The notes: generated from the letters alone by a model not told the origin. Numbered from the stretch's first letter, positions 7,727-16,025 are shown. The stretch is 25,793 bases of DNA from Bacillota bacterium (GCA_017578085.1 PKQR01000014.1:1-25793); one strand, 5' to 3'. Numbers and translations: made by a program.

Positions 7727-8671
7727 TCAGAAGCTGTTTATCCGCCGGGCCCAAGGCCGGCGCATGGCCTGCCGGATGGCGGGGACGGCTCTCCGAGCGG
7801 CGGTTTCCCCGGCGCGGATGCAGTCGGGCAGCCTGTCCAGGTCGAGCAACCCCACGTCGCCGGTGCCAGGCCGGATAACAACGTGCGCCCGCGAGCGCAG
7901 GCTCGCGATGGTGAGGCTCATGACGTCCACCGAGCGGGACAACAGCTGGGGGATGTCCCGAATCGGCGCCGACTCGCCCGGGAAGCCCTCCAGGGAAACC
8001 GCGACGCTTACGGTGGCGCCCAGCGGGTTCAACAGGCTGTCCGGCACCGGATCCACAAGCCCCCCGTCCACCATGGGGCGGCCGTGGATGAACGCGGGTT
8101 CAAAGACACCGGGGATGGCCATGGACGCCCGCAGGGCGAGCCATACAGGGACGTCGTCGACGACGATGGAGCTGGGGTCTGCCCGGCGCATGCGTTCGGC
8201 CCACGCGGGGCCGGTGAAGATGACCCGCCGCCCGGTGGACAAGTCGGCTGCGACCACGGCGAGGGGGATGTCCAAGTCGCTGAAGTCGCGGCCGCCCGTC
8301 CACGCCCGCAGGTGGGCGGCGATGCGGTCCCCGCGGGTAAAAGCGAGACGCGGTTCTGGGCTGGGCCGGCGGCCGATGAGGCGAAAGAGATAGCTCAAAC
8401 CCCGGCGGACGACGAGGCGCGAGTTGACCTTTTCGTCGTAAAGGTCCTCGACGGTCAGGGACAAGAGCTGCTCGCGCATCTTGTCCGGGGTCCACCCGCA
8501 GGCATACAAGCCCCCGATGACGGCGCCGATGCTGGTGCCGGTGACGGCATGGATGGGCACGCTAGACTCACTTAATACCTTGAGGACACCGATGTGGGCG
8601 GCGCCGCCGAGGCCGCCGCTGCCAAGGGCGAGACCGATCCGGGGTTTGCGCCAGAGGGAGGACAATTCCAC
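7727..8671 (-). CDS. Patatin-like phospholipase (RssA/NTE family)
   Basis: A 314-residue serine acyl hydrolase using a Ser-Asp dyad, predicted to cleave phospholipids or lysophospholipids. The oxyanion loop GSGGLGG is at 17-23, the nucleophile elbow GTSIG at 45-49 (S47) and the DGG motif with Asp at 202 (VDGGLVDPVP). No signal peptide is seen, so it is probably cytosolic or at the inner membrane face. The GTG at 8671 is preceded by GGAGGT eight bases away, and the family motif begins about ten residues in, which supports this start. A strong promoter lies just upstream (8710-8739). thyX follows 63 bases downstream on the same strand, so the two are probably one transcript, with no evident functional link. 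Confidence 0.9.
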   Translation of the reverse strand: MELSSLWRKPRIGLALGSGGLGGAAHIGVLKVLSESSVPIHAVTGTSIGAVIGGLYACGWTPDKMREQLLSLTVEDLYDEKVNSRLVVRRGLSYLFRLIGRRPSPEPRLAFTRGDRIAAHLRAWTGGRDFSDLDIPLAVVAADLSTGRRVIFTGPAWAERMRRADPSSIVVDDVPVWLALRASMAIPGVFEPAFIHGRPMVDGGLVDPVPDSLLNPLGATVSVAVSLEGFPGESAPIRDIPQLLSRSVDVMSLTIASLRSRAHVVIRPGTGDVGLLDLDRLPDCIRAGETAARRAVPAIRQAMRRPWARRINSF

Positions 8672-8709
8672 TGCGGCCCACCTCCGCGTGTATTGCGCGG
8701 GGTAGGCCC

Positions 8710-8739
8710 ATTATAGCCCGGGCGGGGGCGTCTTGCCAA
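8710..8739 (-). promoter_or_regulatory. Sigma-A-type promoter for patatin-thyX
   Basis: On the minus strand TTGGCA (8739-8734) and a perfect TATAAT (8715-8710) are 18 bases apart. The -10 ends about 38 bases before the patatin GTG. The match of five plus six of twelve hexamer positions is strong in this GC-rich setting. Confidence 0.75.
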
Positions 8740-8797
8740 TCGGCATCAGGTAGGGTCGTAACGGCTGGAGGCCGCATCGCCCCCGGTTGCGGGTGCG

Positions 8798-8834
8798 GTC
8801 CCGGGGCCGGCTCCGCCCGTGCCGGCCCCGGGAC
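8798..8834. terminator. Perfect GC-rich hairpin after aspartase
   Basis: Fourteen perfectly paired bases (8798-8811 with 8821-8834) enclose a nine-base loop, 15 bases beyond the aspartase stop. It has no T-tract on either side, so it could be an RNA-stabilising stem or a terminator that works without one. The position favours a 3' end element for aspartase. Confidence 0.55.
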
Positions 8835-8848
8835 GTGGTAGCCGTCGT

Positions 8849-10270
8849 TTACCGCCTGGCGGCGCCGGCCGCCCCCACCGGCACGGGCAGGGCGCCGCGG
8901 GTCAAGTTCTCCGGCGACAGCACCGCGTCCACCACATCTTCCGGCAGCAGCCCCTCAGCCAACACGATCTCCCGCACCGGGCGGCCCGTGGCAAGGCTCT
9001 GCTTGGCGATTCGGGCGGCGGCGTCATAGCCGATGTACGGGTTCAAGGCGGTCACCGTGCAGATGGAGCGGTCGAGGAGCCGCTGGATGTTTTCCCGGTT
9101 GGCCTCGATCCCCCGCACGCAGCGATCGGTGAACGCCGTGACCGCATTGGCCAGCATTTGCGCCGACTGGATGAGGTTGTGCATGAGCACCGGGACCATG
9201 ACGTTGAGCTCCAGCTGCCCATGCTGGGCCGCGAGGCTGACGACCAGGTCGCTGCCTTGCACCTGAAACGCGACTTGGTTGATGAGCTCGGCCATCACCG
9301 GGTTGACTTTGCCCGGCATGATGGACGAACCCGGCTGCACCGCGGGCAGCTTGATCTCCCCTAGGCCCGCGTAGGGGCCCGAGGCCAATAGGCGCAAGTC
9401 GCTGGCGATCTTGCTCAAGCTGACGGCGGCAGTGCGCAGGGCTGAGGAAACCGCCACCAGCGGGTCGACGTTTTGCGTGGCGTCCACCAGGTCGTCGGCG
9501 GAGCGCAGCGCATAGCCGGTCCACTCGGCCAGCCGCTGCACCACGTGCTCCCGGTACCCGGGCGGGGCGTTGAGGCCGGTGCCCACGGCGGTGCCGCCGA
9601 TGTTGACCTCAAGCAGCTCGCCAGCGGCCGCCGACAGGCGCTTGGCGGCGCGGCGCACGGCGGCGGCGTAGGCGCCAAACTCCTGCCCAAGGGCGATGGG
9701 GACGCCGTCTTGCAGGTGGGTACGGCCGACCTTGACCACGTCCGCGAAGGCGTGGGCGCGTTCGGCGAAGGCTTCGGCCAAGCCTTCGAGGCTTGCCGTC
9801 GTCTTCTCCACTACCCGCAGGAGCGCGATCCGGAAGGCGGTTGGGACAACGTCGTTGGTCGATTGGGACATGTTGACGTGGATCAGGGGGTGGATGTAGC
9901 TGTAGTCGCCCCGGGGCCGCCCGGCTAGCTCCAGGGCCCGGTTGGCGATGACCTCGTTGGCGTTCATGTTGATGCTTGTGCCCGCACCGCCTTGGATGGG
10001 GTCCACGGGGAACTGGTCGTCCCAGCGCCCATCGGCCACCTCCGCGGCCGCGCGCATGATGGGGTCCGCGAGCTCGTCGGCCAGCAGTCCAGCTTCCCGG
10101 TTGGCTTCAGCCGCCGCCCGCTTTACCAGGCCCAGGGCGTGGATCATCTCGGGATGGAGCCTTTGCCCGGTGCTAGGGAAGTTGTGCAAGGCGCGCAGCG
10201 TCTGGATGCCGTAGTAGGCTTCAGCGGGCACTTCCAACTCGCCCAAGGAGTCGCGCTCAAGGCGCGTCAT
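8849..10270 (-). CDS. aspA: Aspartate ammonia-lyase (aspartase)
   Basis: A 473-residue cytosolic enzyme converting L-aspartate to fumarate and ammonia. The opening RDSLGELEVPAEAYYGIQTL (residues 6-25) is characteristic of aspartases and separates it from fumarase C. Superfamily blocks follow: GTSINMNANEVIANRA, HVNMSQSTND at 131-140, GRTHLQDGVPI at 182-192 and the signature loop GSSIMPGKVNPV at 314-325, which carries the catalytic Ser. The ATG at 10270 is preceded by GGAAGGTGG; the frame stays open upstream to 10600, but that stretch covers the neighbouring promoter and gene and has no family similarity. A poor minus-strand TATTAT at 10337-10332 is the best -10 I can find. It is divergent from the DUF59 gene. 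Fumarase activity cannot be wholly excluded by eye. Confidence 0.92.
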   Translation of the reverse strand: MTRLERDSLGELEVPAEAYYGIQTLRALHNFPSTGQRLHPEMIHALGLVKRAAAEANREAGLLADELADPIMRAAAEVADGRWDDQFPVDPIQGGAGTSINMNANEVIANRALELAGRPRGDYSYIHPLIHVNMSQSTNDVVPTAFRIALLRVVEKTTASLEGLAEAFAERAHAFADVVKVGRTHLQDGVPIALGQEFGAYAAAVRRAAKRLSAAAGELLEVNIGGTAVGTGLNAPPGYREHVVQRLAEWTGYALRSADDLVDATQNVDPLVAVSSALRTAAVSLSKIASDLRLLASGPYAGLGEIKLPAVQPGSSIMPGKVNPVMAELINQVAFQVQGSDLVVSLAAQHGQLELNVMVPVLMHNLIQSAQMLANAVTAFTDRCVRGIEANRENIQRLLDRSICTVTALNPYIGYDAAARIAKQSLATGRPVREIVLAEGLLPEDVVDAVLSPENLTRGALPVPVGAAGAARR

Positions 10271-10378
10271 CGCAAACCACCTTCCGGGTGCGTGGCGCAG
10301 GCAAAAATCGCGCACGCAGGATGCTGTATACATAATACGTTTCGCAGGGGCTCCGGAGAAATCCTCCAGGCCGCCCGG

Positions 10379-10408
10379 TTGCCGGCGCGGCAGATAAATA
10401 GGTACAAT
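10379..10408 (+). promoter_or_regulatory. Promoter for the DUF59 gene
   Basis: TTGCCG (10379-10384) and TACAAT (10403-10408) are 18 bases apart. Because the -10 box overlaps the first ATG of the longer open frame (10407), that ATG cannot be in the transcript. This supports the start at 10524. Confidence 0.6.
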
Positions 10409-10523
10409 GAGAGCAAAGTCCCGGACCCCCTGGGCCCGCCGGCGCCGCCACGCCGGCTGGGCGCTGCGCCGGTGCTGGAGCTGCGGCGCGGCGGGGGCGG
10501 CCGTTGAAGGGAGGCGCCCACGG

Positions 10524-10835
10524 GTGGCGGTAACCCAGGAGCAGGTGCTCGAAGCGCTCAAGCAGGTCAAAGACCCGGAACTCGGTTTCGATATCGTCAA
10601 CCTCGGCTTGGTCTATGATGTCCAGATCGACGGGGACCACGTCAAGGTGGACATGACGCTGACCACCCCCGCTTGCATGGCCGGTCCCATCATCGTGGAA
10701 GAGGCGCGGCTGGCCATCGAGCGGCTGGAAGGTGTGCGCTCGGCGGAAGTCAGGCTCGTCTGGGAGCCCCGCTGGACGGAGGACCGCATGAGCGACGAGC
10801 TCAAGCTCATGCGCAAGTGGGGCATGTTCCGCTAG
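10524..10835 (+). CDS. MIP18/DUF59-family Fe-S cluster assembly protein (SufT/PaaD-like)
   Basis: A 103-residue protein of the metal-sulphur cluster biosynthesis family. It shows the conserved DPELGFDIVNLGLVYDV at about 17-33, the TLTTPAC motif with Cys at 51, and a C-terminal VRLVWEPRWTEDRMS followed by KWGMF, all typical of the single-domain bacterial members. These act in Fe-S cluster insertion or maturation of target enzymes. The GTG at 10524 has AGGGAGG (10508-10514) nine bases upstream and gives the normal family N-terminus. It is monocistronic in appearance: a promoter lies upstream and a strong terminator downstream at 10900. Together with the Nfu-N protein at 6081 it forms part of a Fe-S theme in the window, though they are not linked in an operon. 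Confidence 0.9.
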   Translation: MAVTQEQVLEALKQVKDPELGFDIVNLGLVYDVQIDGDHVKVDMTLTTPACMAGPIIVEEARLAIERLEGVRSAEVRLVWEPRWTEDRMSDELKLMRKWGMFR

Positions 10836-10899
10836 GCTCGGTCGTGCTTCCACCGGCGGCTGAGGCGCCATTGCGTGGAGCAATCGGCAGTGCCGTAGC

Positions 10900-10942
10900 G
10901 CCGGCCCGTTGCGCTCTGCTGCGCGGCGGGCCGGCATTTTTT
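10900..10942 (+). terminator. Rho-independent terminator after DUF59 gene
   Basis: A nine-pair GC stem (10900-10908 with 10927-10935), continued inward by two G-U pairs and four GC pairs, is followed by ATTTTTT (10936-10942). The 3' arm can alternatively pair across the T-tract with 10942-10948. It lies about 65 bases after the DUF59 stop and 105 before the TPR gene start. Confidence 0.85.
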
Positions 10943-11046
10943 GCCGGCGCCCCCTGCACCGGACCCTGGGGGCAGAATATCGTGGAGGGATCCGCGGCAG
11001 GGCGACGAACCAATCCGATTACCCTTACCCGGAAGGACGCGATGGG

Positions 11047-13017
11047 ATGGCCCGCAATGGGAGCCGCGCCGCCGGAACCGTGCCAGCGATGGCGGCCGGC
11101 GACGAGGGGCGCGCCAGGCAGGCGTTGGAGCTCGTCCACCAGGGGCGCCGGCTCTTGGAACGATCCCGCATACCCGGCGCGCAGAGGAAGTTTCGACAAG
11201 CTTTGCGCTTGTGTGCCACTTCAGTGGCGGCCCGCAGCCACTTGGCGCTTACCTACCTCCTGCAGCAACAGTACGACCGGGCGGCCGCGGAAGCTCAGGC
11301 CGCGCTGGTGCTGGACCCCGATCACCTGCTGGCCCTGACGACCCTCGCCCGGGCGGAAGCCGAGCGGCGGCGGGAGGTTGAGGCCAAGGAGGCCGCAAAG
11401 CGGGCCTTGCGCGCCCTGTGGATGCGCGGCCGCGTGGGCGAGGCCCAGCGGGAAGATGTGGCCAGTGTGGCGGCCGCACTGGCCGCAGTCGGGGACGACC
11501 GGCGCCTTTACCAGCTGTACCGGCTGTACGTGCGGGGCACGCCCGGCCCTTGGGATCCGCACACGTTGGTGATCCTGGGCGTGGCCGCCTTCAACCTCGG
11601 GCGATACCGGGAGGCCCGCTGGCTGTGGCGAGCGGCCTTGGGGAAGCGCGCAGAGCTGGACGACATCCTCAACGGGTTCCTTTTCGCCGTGGACGCCGTC
11701 GAGCGGGAGCGAGTGCCGCCGTTGGCTTTGGATTACCGCCTCCCCGCCGGAACATCGCTGGCGCCGGCTGACAACCCGCCCGGGTACGTGCGGGCCATCG
11801 CCCTGCGCACCTTGTGGGAAGGGGAGGACGAGCGGGCGCAGGAGGCGGCGCTCGACCTGTTGAGCCAGCTGGAAGATCCATGGGTGGCCGGCTTCCTATT
11901 CCAAGTTATCCGGGACCCGGACTTGCCCGATTCCCTCAAGATGAAAGCCGGCGTGTGGCTGGTGGAGCGGGGCTTTTGGTCCGAGGACGAACCCATGGAG
12001 ATGCACGTGGAGGGGGCGCTGCAGGAAGTCCTCATCCGGCCCCGCGGTGCGGCGCGACTGCCCAAGGACGCGGCGCGCTGGTTTGAGCAGGCGCTGGCGG
12101 CGAGGGAGCGAGGTGACGACGACACCGCCGAAGCCGCGTACCGGCGCGTGTTGGCGGCGGTGCCCGGGTTTGTACCGGCCCTGATCAACCTGGCCAACAT
12201 CTGCCGCCAGAGCGACCGCTGCGACGAAGCAGAGGAGCTGTTGGCCCGCGCCCTGCGGGAAGAGCCCGGCGATCCGGTCGTCCTCCTGCATTTGGCCGTC
12301 CTGCGGGCACAGCAGGAAGCGTATCGCGAGGCGGAGGCGATTCTCAACAGCCTCAACCCCGCCGAGCTTCCGCGGGACTTGCGCCCGTCCTATTACGGCC
12401 TGGCTGGGCATGTGGCGCTGCAGCTGGACCAGCCCAACGCAGCGGTGGCTGCCTTGCGGCGCGGCCTCGATGCGGATCCCGGCAACGAGCAGTTGGCCGC
12501 GGCGCTGGCGGCGGCCCGGGTCCTGGCGGGCGATTACTTCCGCGGCCTCACGACCCCGCACCGGCAGCCGCGCTGGGCGCGACAGGTTATCGACCCGGGG
12601 CTCGCGTGGTCGGAGGGCCTGCAACGCTACACGGTGCCCCAGCTCAGGAGCCTCGCGCGCCGCCTCGGTCTACGCGGCACGTCACGGCTGCGCAAAGCCC
12701 AGCTCGCGGAGGCCGCCGCCCTTGCCCTGCGGCGCCGCCTGCCGCGGGTGTGGCAGCTGCTTGAGCCCGAAGAACAGGAAGCCCTCCTTTGGCTGCACGC
12801 CCAAGGCGGCATCGCCTCGTACAAGGCCCTGCAAGATCGCTTCGGCTCGGCGGAGGACGACTGGAGCGACTGGGAGCGAAACGAGCCCGCCACTGTGCCC
12901 ATGCGCCTGCAGTGGTGGGGGCTCGTCTTCGTCGGCCGCTTGCCGGGTGAAACGCAGCCGGTGGCGGTCATCCCACCCGAGGTCCGCCGGCAGCTGCAGG
13001 AGGTGTGGCGGCGCTGA
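11047..13017 (+). CDS. Large TPR-repeat protein with SAP-like and winged-helix-like C-terminus
   Basis: A 656-residue soluble protein. TPR-like helical repeats occur near 25-125 (for example QRKFRQALRLC, AEAQAALVLDPDHLLAL) and again at 343-490 (AEAAYRRVLAAVPGFVPALI, ARALREEPGDPVVLLHLAVL, AVAALRRGLDADPGNEQL). A tryptophan/arginine-rich helical middle separates them. Residues 527-562 (YTVPQLRSLARRLGLRG, then KAQLAEAAA) resemble the SAP/Rho-N helix-loop-helix that often binds nucleic acid. Residues 570-650 look like a winged helix ending in a RLQWWGLVFVG and VAVIPPEVRRQL pattern. This suggests a scaffold protein that contacts nucleic acid, which is inference. The ATG at 11047 has GGAAGG ten bases upstream; the frame opens earlier, over the terminator. 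No named family is recognised. Confidence 0.75.
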   Translation: MARNGSRAAGTVPAMAAGDEGRARQALELVHQGRRLLERSRIPGAQRKFRQALRLCATSVAARSHLALTYLLQQQYDRAAAEAQAALVLDPDHLLALTTLARAEAERRREVEAKEAAKRALRALWMRGRVGEAQREDVASVAAALAAVGDDRRLYQLYRLYVRGTPGPWDPHTLVILGVAAFNLGRYREARWLWRAALGKRAELDDILNGFLFAVDAVERERVPPLALDYRLPAGTSLAPADNPPGYVRAIALRTLWEGEDERAQEAALDLLSQLEDPWVAGFLFQVIRDPDLPDSLKMKAGVWLVERGFWSEDEPMEMHVEGALQEVLIRPRGAARLPKDAARWFEQALAARERGDDDTAEAAYRRVLAAVPGFVPALINLANICRQSDRCDEAEELLARALREEPGDPVVLLHLAVLRAQQEAYREAEAILNSLNPAELPRDLRPSYYGLAGHVALQLDQPNAAVAALRRGLDADPGNEQLAAALAAARVLAGDYFRGLTTPHRQPRWARQVIDPGLAWSEGLQRYTVPQLRSLARRLGLRGTSRLRKAQLAEAAALALRRRLPRVWQLLEPEEQEALLWLHAQGGIASYKALQDRFGSAEDDWSDWERNEPATVPMRLQWWGLVFVGRLPGETQPVAVIPPEVRRQLQEVWRR

Positions 13018-13040
13018 CGGCAACCGCCGCCCATTGCGCC

Positions 13041-13313
13041 TCACATCTCCCCGTACTTCTCAATCAGCTCGTTGATCTGCGCGCGGGTTTCCTGGATGAC
13101 CTCGTCCTTCATGCGGGCGAATACGCCGCCTTCTGAGGCCTTCGTCTCGATGTTCGCGATGGTAATCGCTTCCACTTCCCGCAGGAAAGCAGTGATGTCC
13201 GCCCGGCTCACGGGGCCGAACTCGCCGGCGGCGGCGCGCTTGACAAAGCCCTCCAAATCGGGGCCGCTTTCCATGGCCATGTCCCAGTAGCGGTTCATCA
13301 GCTCTTCGACCAT
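13041..13313 (-). CDS. Small helical hypothetical protein, 90 aa
   Basis: I do not recognise a family. The protein appears almost wholly alpha-helical, with MVEELMNRYWDMAMESGPDLEG at the start, an IT-x-FLREVEAITIANIETKA middle and an EVIQETRAQINELIEKYGEM end rich in heptad-like Leu/Ile spacing, so a coiled coil or helical bundle is possible. The ATG at 13313 is chosen because GGGAGG lies seven bases upstream; an in-frame ATG at 13364 lacks such a site. No signal or membrane segment is seen. It converges on the TPR gene with a 23-base gap and is divergent from the 319-residue gene. The good ribosome binding site makes it a likely gene. Confidence 0.65.
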   Translation of the reverse strand: MVEELMNRYWDMAMESGPDLEGFVKRAAAGEFGPVSRADITAFLREVEAITIANIETKASEGGVFARMKDEVIQETRAQINELIEKYGEM

Positions 13314-13514
13314 CGTGGCGCCTCCCTTGGCTTGTTGGGGTATCTCTACGGTCCGGTGGCCCATGGTCCCTGCCGGGCGTGCGGTCCTTTGAGGGTAGCC
13401 TGGGCGTTGCGGCTGCAGGAGCTACCGGGCAGGACAACGCCCATCGTTCCCGAATTCTGCCTGAGAATTGAGCCGCGGCCTATCACGGGTGCGGCAGATT
13501 GAGGGGAAGCGACG

Positions 13515-14474
13515 GTGCAGACCTGGGACGCAGAGTGGAAACCGGTCCCGTGGGACACGGCGCGGCGGGCGCGAGCCGTTGGGCTGGCGTGCCGCCTGGA
13601 CCGTCATCTGGAGGAAGCGGCGGCGGCCGCCACGCGGGCGGAGGCGCGCCTTGCGGCCGCGCTCCGGCAAGAGGTGCGGCAGGCCGTGTCCGCCAATCCC
13701 GGGACGGAAGACTTGTTTGCCAAGCTTTCTGCTTTGCACGAGCAACTGGCCTATTTGCCCCGCCTGCCGCTGCCCGCCGGCATCGCTGGGCTGCTGCGGG
13801 ACCTGTTGGGACCGGCCTGGGACGGGGATGTGGTGGTGGCCGGGGTTCCGGAGCTGCGCTGGCCGTCTCTTGAGCGGGTGCCGGCACGGCCGGTGGCGGT
13901 GATCCCCCTGGCCGAGGCCCGCAACCCGTTGATGTGGCCCCTGGTCGTGCTGCAGGGTGCGGCCGCCAGTGGCCTTTCCCAGCGGTGCGAGGCGCTGGAC
14001 GCGGCGCTGGGCGCCGCACTGGCCTTCGCCCGGGCGGAGGCGCTTTTCGTGGCCGACGAGCCGGCCGCCCGCGGCTGGTGGCGGGCGGGGGAGCAGCGGC
14101 TCCCGCGGCCCGAGGATGGGGTCAGCGGCACCCCTTGGCAGCTGGCCGCGATGCTGGCGTCCGGGATCTTGATCAGCGGCTACCGGCGGGGAGGCCGGGT
14201 CGACCCGGAAGCGTCCATCTACGAGCAGCTGGCGGTGGTGCGGGATGAACCCGCGGAGCCGGCGGATATCCTGACGGCCGGGTGGATCTATTGGTACAAC
14301 CGCACCGCGGCGGAGCTGGTGGAGTTGGCCGACGGCCTGCGGAGCCAGGAGGGCGCAGAAGAGCGCTGGGCCCGGATGCGGTCCCTGGTGGACAGCTTGG
14401 ATGATCTCTTGTGCCGCTCCTTGGATGTGGCGGCCATTCACCGCTTCTACGCGGCGGAGGGGGCGATCCGGTGA
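13515..14474 (+). CDS. Unknown 319-aa protein overlapping dcd
   Basis: No family recognised. The first 100 residues are Ala/Arg/Glu-rich and helical (RLDRHLEEAAAAATRAEARL). The centre has hydrophobic strands (GDVVVAGVPELRWP, PVAVIPLAEARNPLMWPLVV) and a long helix (ALDAALGAALAFARAEALFV). The C-terminal third is rich in Trp and Tyr (ILTAGWIYWYNRTAAELVEL). No membrane segment or metal motif is obvious. The GTG at 13515 has AGGGGAAG (13502-13508) upstream. Its TGA stop shares four bases with the GTG start of dCTP deaminase, which implies translational coupling and a possible functional tie to nucleotide metabolism; that tie is inference. The composition matches its neighbours, giving no sign of recent transfer. 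Confidence 0.7.
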   Translation: MQTWDAEWKPVPWDTARRARAVGLACRLDRHLEEAAAAATRAEARLAAALRQEVRQAVSANPGTEDLFAKLSALHEQLAYLPRLPLPAGIAGLLRDLLGPAWDGDVVVAGVPELRWPSLERVPARPVAVIPLAEARNPLMWPLVVLQGAAASGLSQRCEALDAALGAALAFARAEALFVADEPAARGWWRAGEQRLPRPEDGVSGTPWQLAAMLASGILISGYRRGGRVDPEASIYEQLAVVRDEPAEPADILTAGWIYWYNRTAAELVELADGLRSQEGAEERWARMRSLVDSLDDLLCRSLDVAAIHRFYAAEGAIR

Positions 14475-15181
14475 TCCTCAACGAACGCCAGATCCTAGAG
14501 CGGCTGACACATCCCGACCCCGAAAAGCGCCTGGTGGTCACGCCCATTTTGGCGCCGGAGCAGCAGTTTGGGCCGAGCTCGCTGGATGTGCGCCTGGGGC
14601 CCGACTTTAAGGTGGTGCGGACGTCGCGCCTGACCCACCTGGACCCCCTGAAGGATCCGGCCGACATCGAGGCCGACGTTTCCCGCTACACCGAAAACAT
14701 CGTTACGCAGCCGGGCGAGCCCTTCGTGCTGCACCCGGGCGAGTTTGCCCTGGCCAGCACGTTGGAGTTCATCCGCCTGCCCAACGACATCGCGGCGCGC
14801 CTCGAAGGGCGCAGCACGTGGGGGCGCCTGGGCCTCGAGGTGCACGCGACGGCGGGCTTTGTGGATCCGGGCTTCAGCGGCGCGTTGACCTTTGAGCTCA
14901 AGAACTCCGGGCAAGTGCCTCTGCCGCTGTATGCGGGCTTGCGCATCGCGCAGCTCTGCTTTTTCCTCTTAAGCGAGCCGTCGCAGCTCCCATACGCGGC
15001 GAAGCGGTATACCAAGTACGCCGGGCGGACGGGCACCGTGGGAAGCCAGTACTTCAAGGATCCCGAGTATGCGGCGCTCAGGGCGGCGGCCCGGCGCGCC
15101 GTGGGCGAGGCGGCGGGCCGGACGCCGACCGCAGAGGCGGCCCGCGGCACCCGGTCGGACGTGGCCGGGCGGGAGCGCTGA
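14471..15181 (+). CDS. dcd: dCTP deaminase, possibly bifunctional
   Basis: Deaminates dCTP to dUTP, feeding dTMP synthesis. The 236-residue protein has the trimeric dUTPase-like core: LEGRSTWGRLGLEVHATAGF at 111-130 with the phosphate-contacting R114-S115, VDPGFSGALTFEL at 131-143 with the presumed catalytic Glu142, then NSG and GLRIAQLCFF at 156-165. Bifunctional dCTP deaminase/dUTPase cannot be separated from the simple enzyme by eye. Family members are usually about 170-205 residues; here a tail of some 30 Ala/Arg-rich residues follows the expected end (GSQYFKDPEY). The GTG start overlaps the upstream stop by four bases (GTGA) and the stop overlaps the next ATG by one base (TGATG), so three genes form one operon. 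It supplies dUTP for the route ending at ThyX. Confidence 0.93.
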   Translation: MILNERQILERLTHPDPEKRLVVTPILAPEQQFGPSSLDVRLGPDFKVVRTSRLTHLDPLKDPADIEADVSRYTENIVTQPGEPFVLHPGEFALASTLEFIRLPNDIAARLEGRSTWGRLGLEVHATAGFVDPGFSGALTFELKNSGQVPLPLYAGLRIAQLCFFLLSEPSQLPYAAKRYTKYAGRTGTVGSQYFKDPEYAALRAAARRAVGEAAGRTPTAEAARGTRSDVAGRER

Positions 15182-16017
15182 TGTTGGCGGGCCCCGGTCT
15201 GCTTTGGGGCCTGGCGGCTGCGGCCCTGGTCTCTGTTGCGGCTCACCGGGCAGGCGCCCTCACCCTGGGCGGAGCAGCCGCCGCGACCGCCGTGGGAGGG
15301 ATCGTGTTCGGCTGGGGCGGTGTCCAGGCGGCACTGCCCTTGCTGTTTTTCTTCGTCACCGGCACGGCCTTGAGCCGCTGGCAGCAGGGGCGCAAAGTCC
15401 ACCGGCTGGAGCACAACGACCACAAAGGCCGGCGCGCCGGACAAGTGCTGGCCAACGGCGCCGTGGCGGCGCTGGCCATCGGCGGCGGGGCCCTGTGGCC
15501 GGGACCCGAGTGGTGGGCCGCCTTTGGCGGCGCCATCGCCGCCGCGACCGCGGACACGTGGGCGACGGAATTGGGCGTCCTCGCCGGCCGGGCCTACCTG
15601 ATCACCACCGGCGCGCCCGCGCCGCCCGGGCGGTCGGGGGCGGTGTCGGGGCAAGGCACCGCGGCGGGCGCCTTGGGCGCAACCAGCGTAGCGGCCCTCG
15701 TCGCTGCAACCGGAGCCTTGGGCGGCAACCCCTTTGACCTTGCGCTGGCGTGGCCCTCCTTCTGGCAAGCTGTCGCGGCTGCGGCCGCCGCGGGTGGGAT
15801 CTGCGGCATGTTGGTTGACAGCCTGCTCGGGGCCACCGTGCAGGAGCGGTTTTTCTGCCCTGCCTGCGGGCGCGAGACCGAGGCGCGCCTCCACCGCTGC
15901 GGCACCCGGACAGAACGCCTCGGCGGCTGGCCGGGCGTCAACAACGACGTCGTCAACTTTTGCGCCACCTTGGCCGGTGCGCTGGCGGCCGCCTTTCTCT
16001 ACCAGGTGCTGGCCTAG
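15181..16017 (+). CDS. DUF92/TMEM19-family integral membrane protein
   Basis: A 278-residue protein with about six or seven hydrophobic segments. DUF92 motifs are clear: HNDHKGRRAGQVLANG at 78-93, ATADTWATELG at 122-132, LITTGAP, and the soluble loop near the end with CPACGRETEARLHRCGT followed by NNDVVNFCATLAGAL. The loop has a CxxC plus H-x-C arrangement usual for this family. The plant relative VTE6 is a phytyl-phosphate kinase, so lipid-phosphate or isoprenoid phosphate chemistry is possible, but bacterial roles are not settled. The ATG at 15181 overlaps the dcd stop by one base. It converges on the lipoprotein gene with only eight bases between the two stops. Confidence 0.88.
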   Translation: MLAGPGLLWGLAAAALVSVAAHRAGALTLGGAAAATAVGGIVFGWGGVQAALPLLFFFVTGTALSRWQQGRKVHRLEHNDHKGRRAGQVLANGAVAALAIGGGALWPGPEWWAAFGGAIAAATADTWATELGVLAGRAYLITTGAPAPPGRSGAVSGQGTAAGALGATSVAALVAATGALGGNPFDLALAWPSFWQAVAAAAAAGGICGMLVDSLLGATVQERFFCPACGRETEARLHRCGTRTERLGGWPGVNNDVVNFCATLAGALAAAFLYQVLA

Positions 16018-16025
16018 ACGGATTA

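Noticed and set aside
10407..10523. A longer N-terminus for the DUF59 protein
   Set aside because: Arg/Ala-rich with no family match; its ATG overlaps the -10 box, and the GTG at 10524 has a good ribosome binding site.
10271..10600. An N-terminal extension of aspartase
   Set aside because: The frame is open, but it covers the divergent promoter and part of the DUF59 gene, and the aspartase family starts exactly at the ATG at 10270.
13453..13469. AATTCT/AGAATT inverted repeat as a LexA-type operator
   Set aside because: It is a six-base palindrome with a five-base gap in the divergent intergenic region and does not match the Bacillota LexA consensus; too little to name a regulator.
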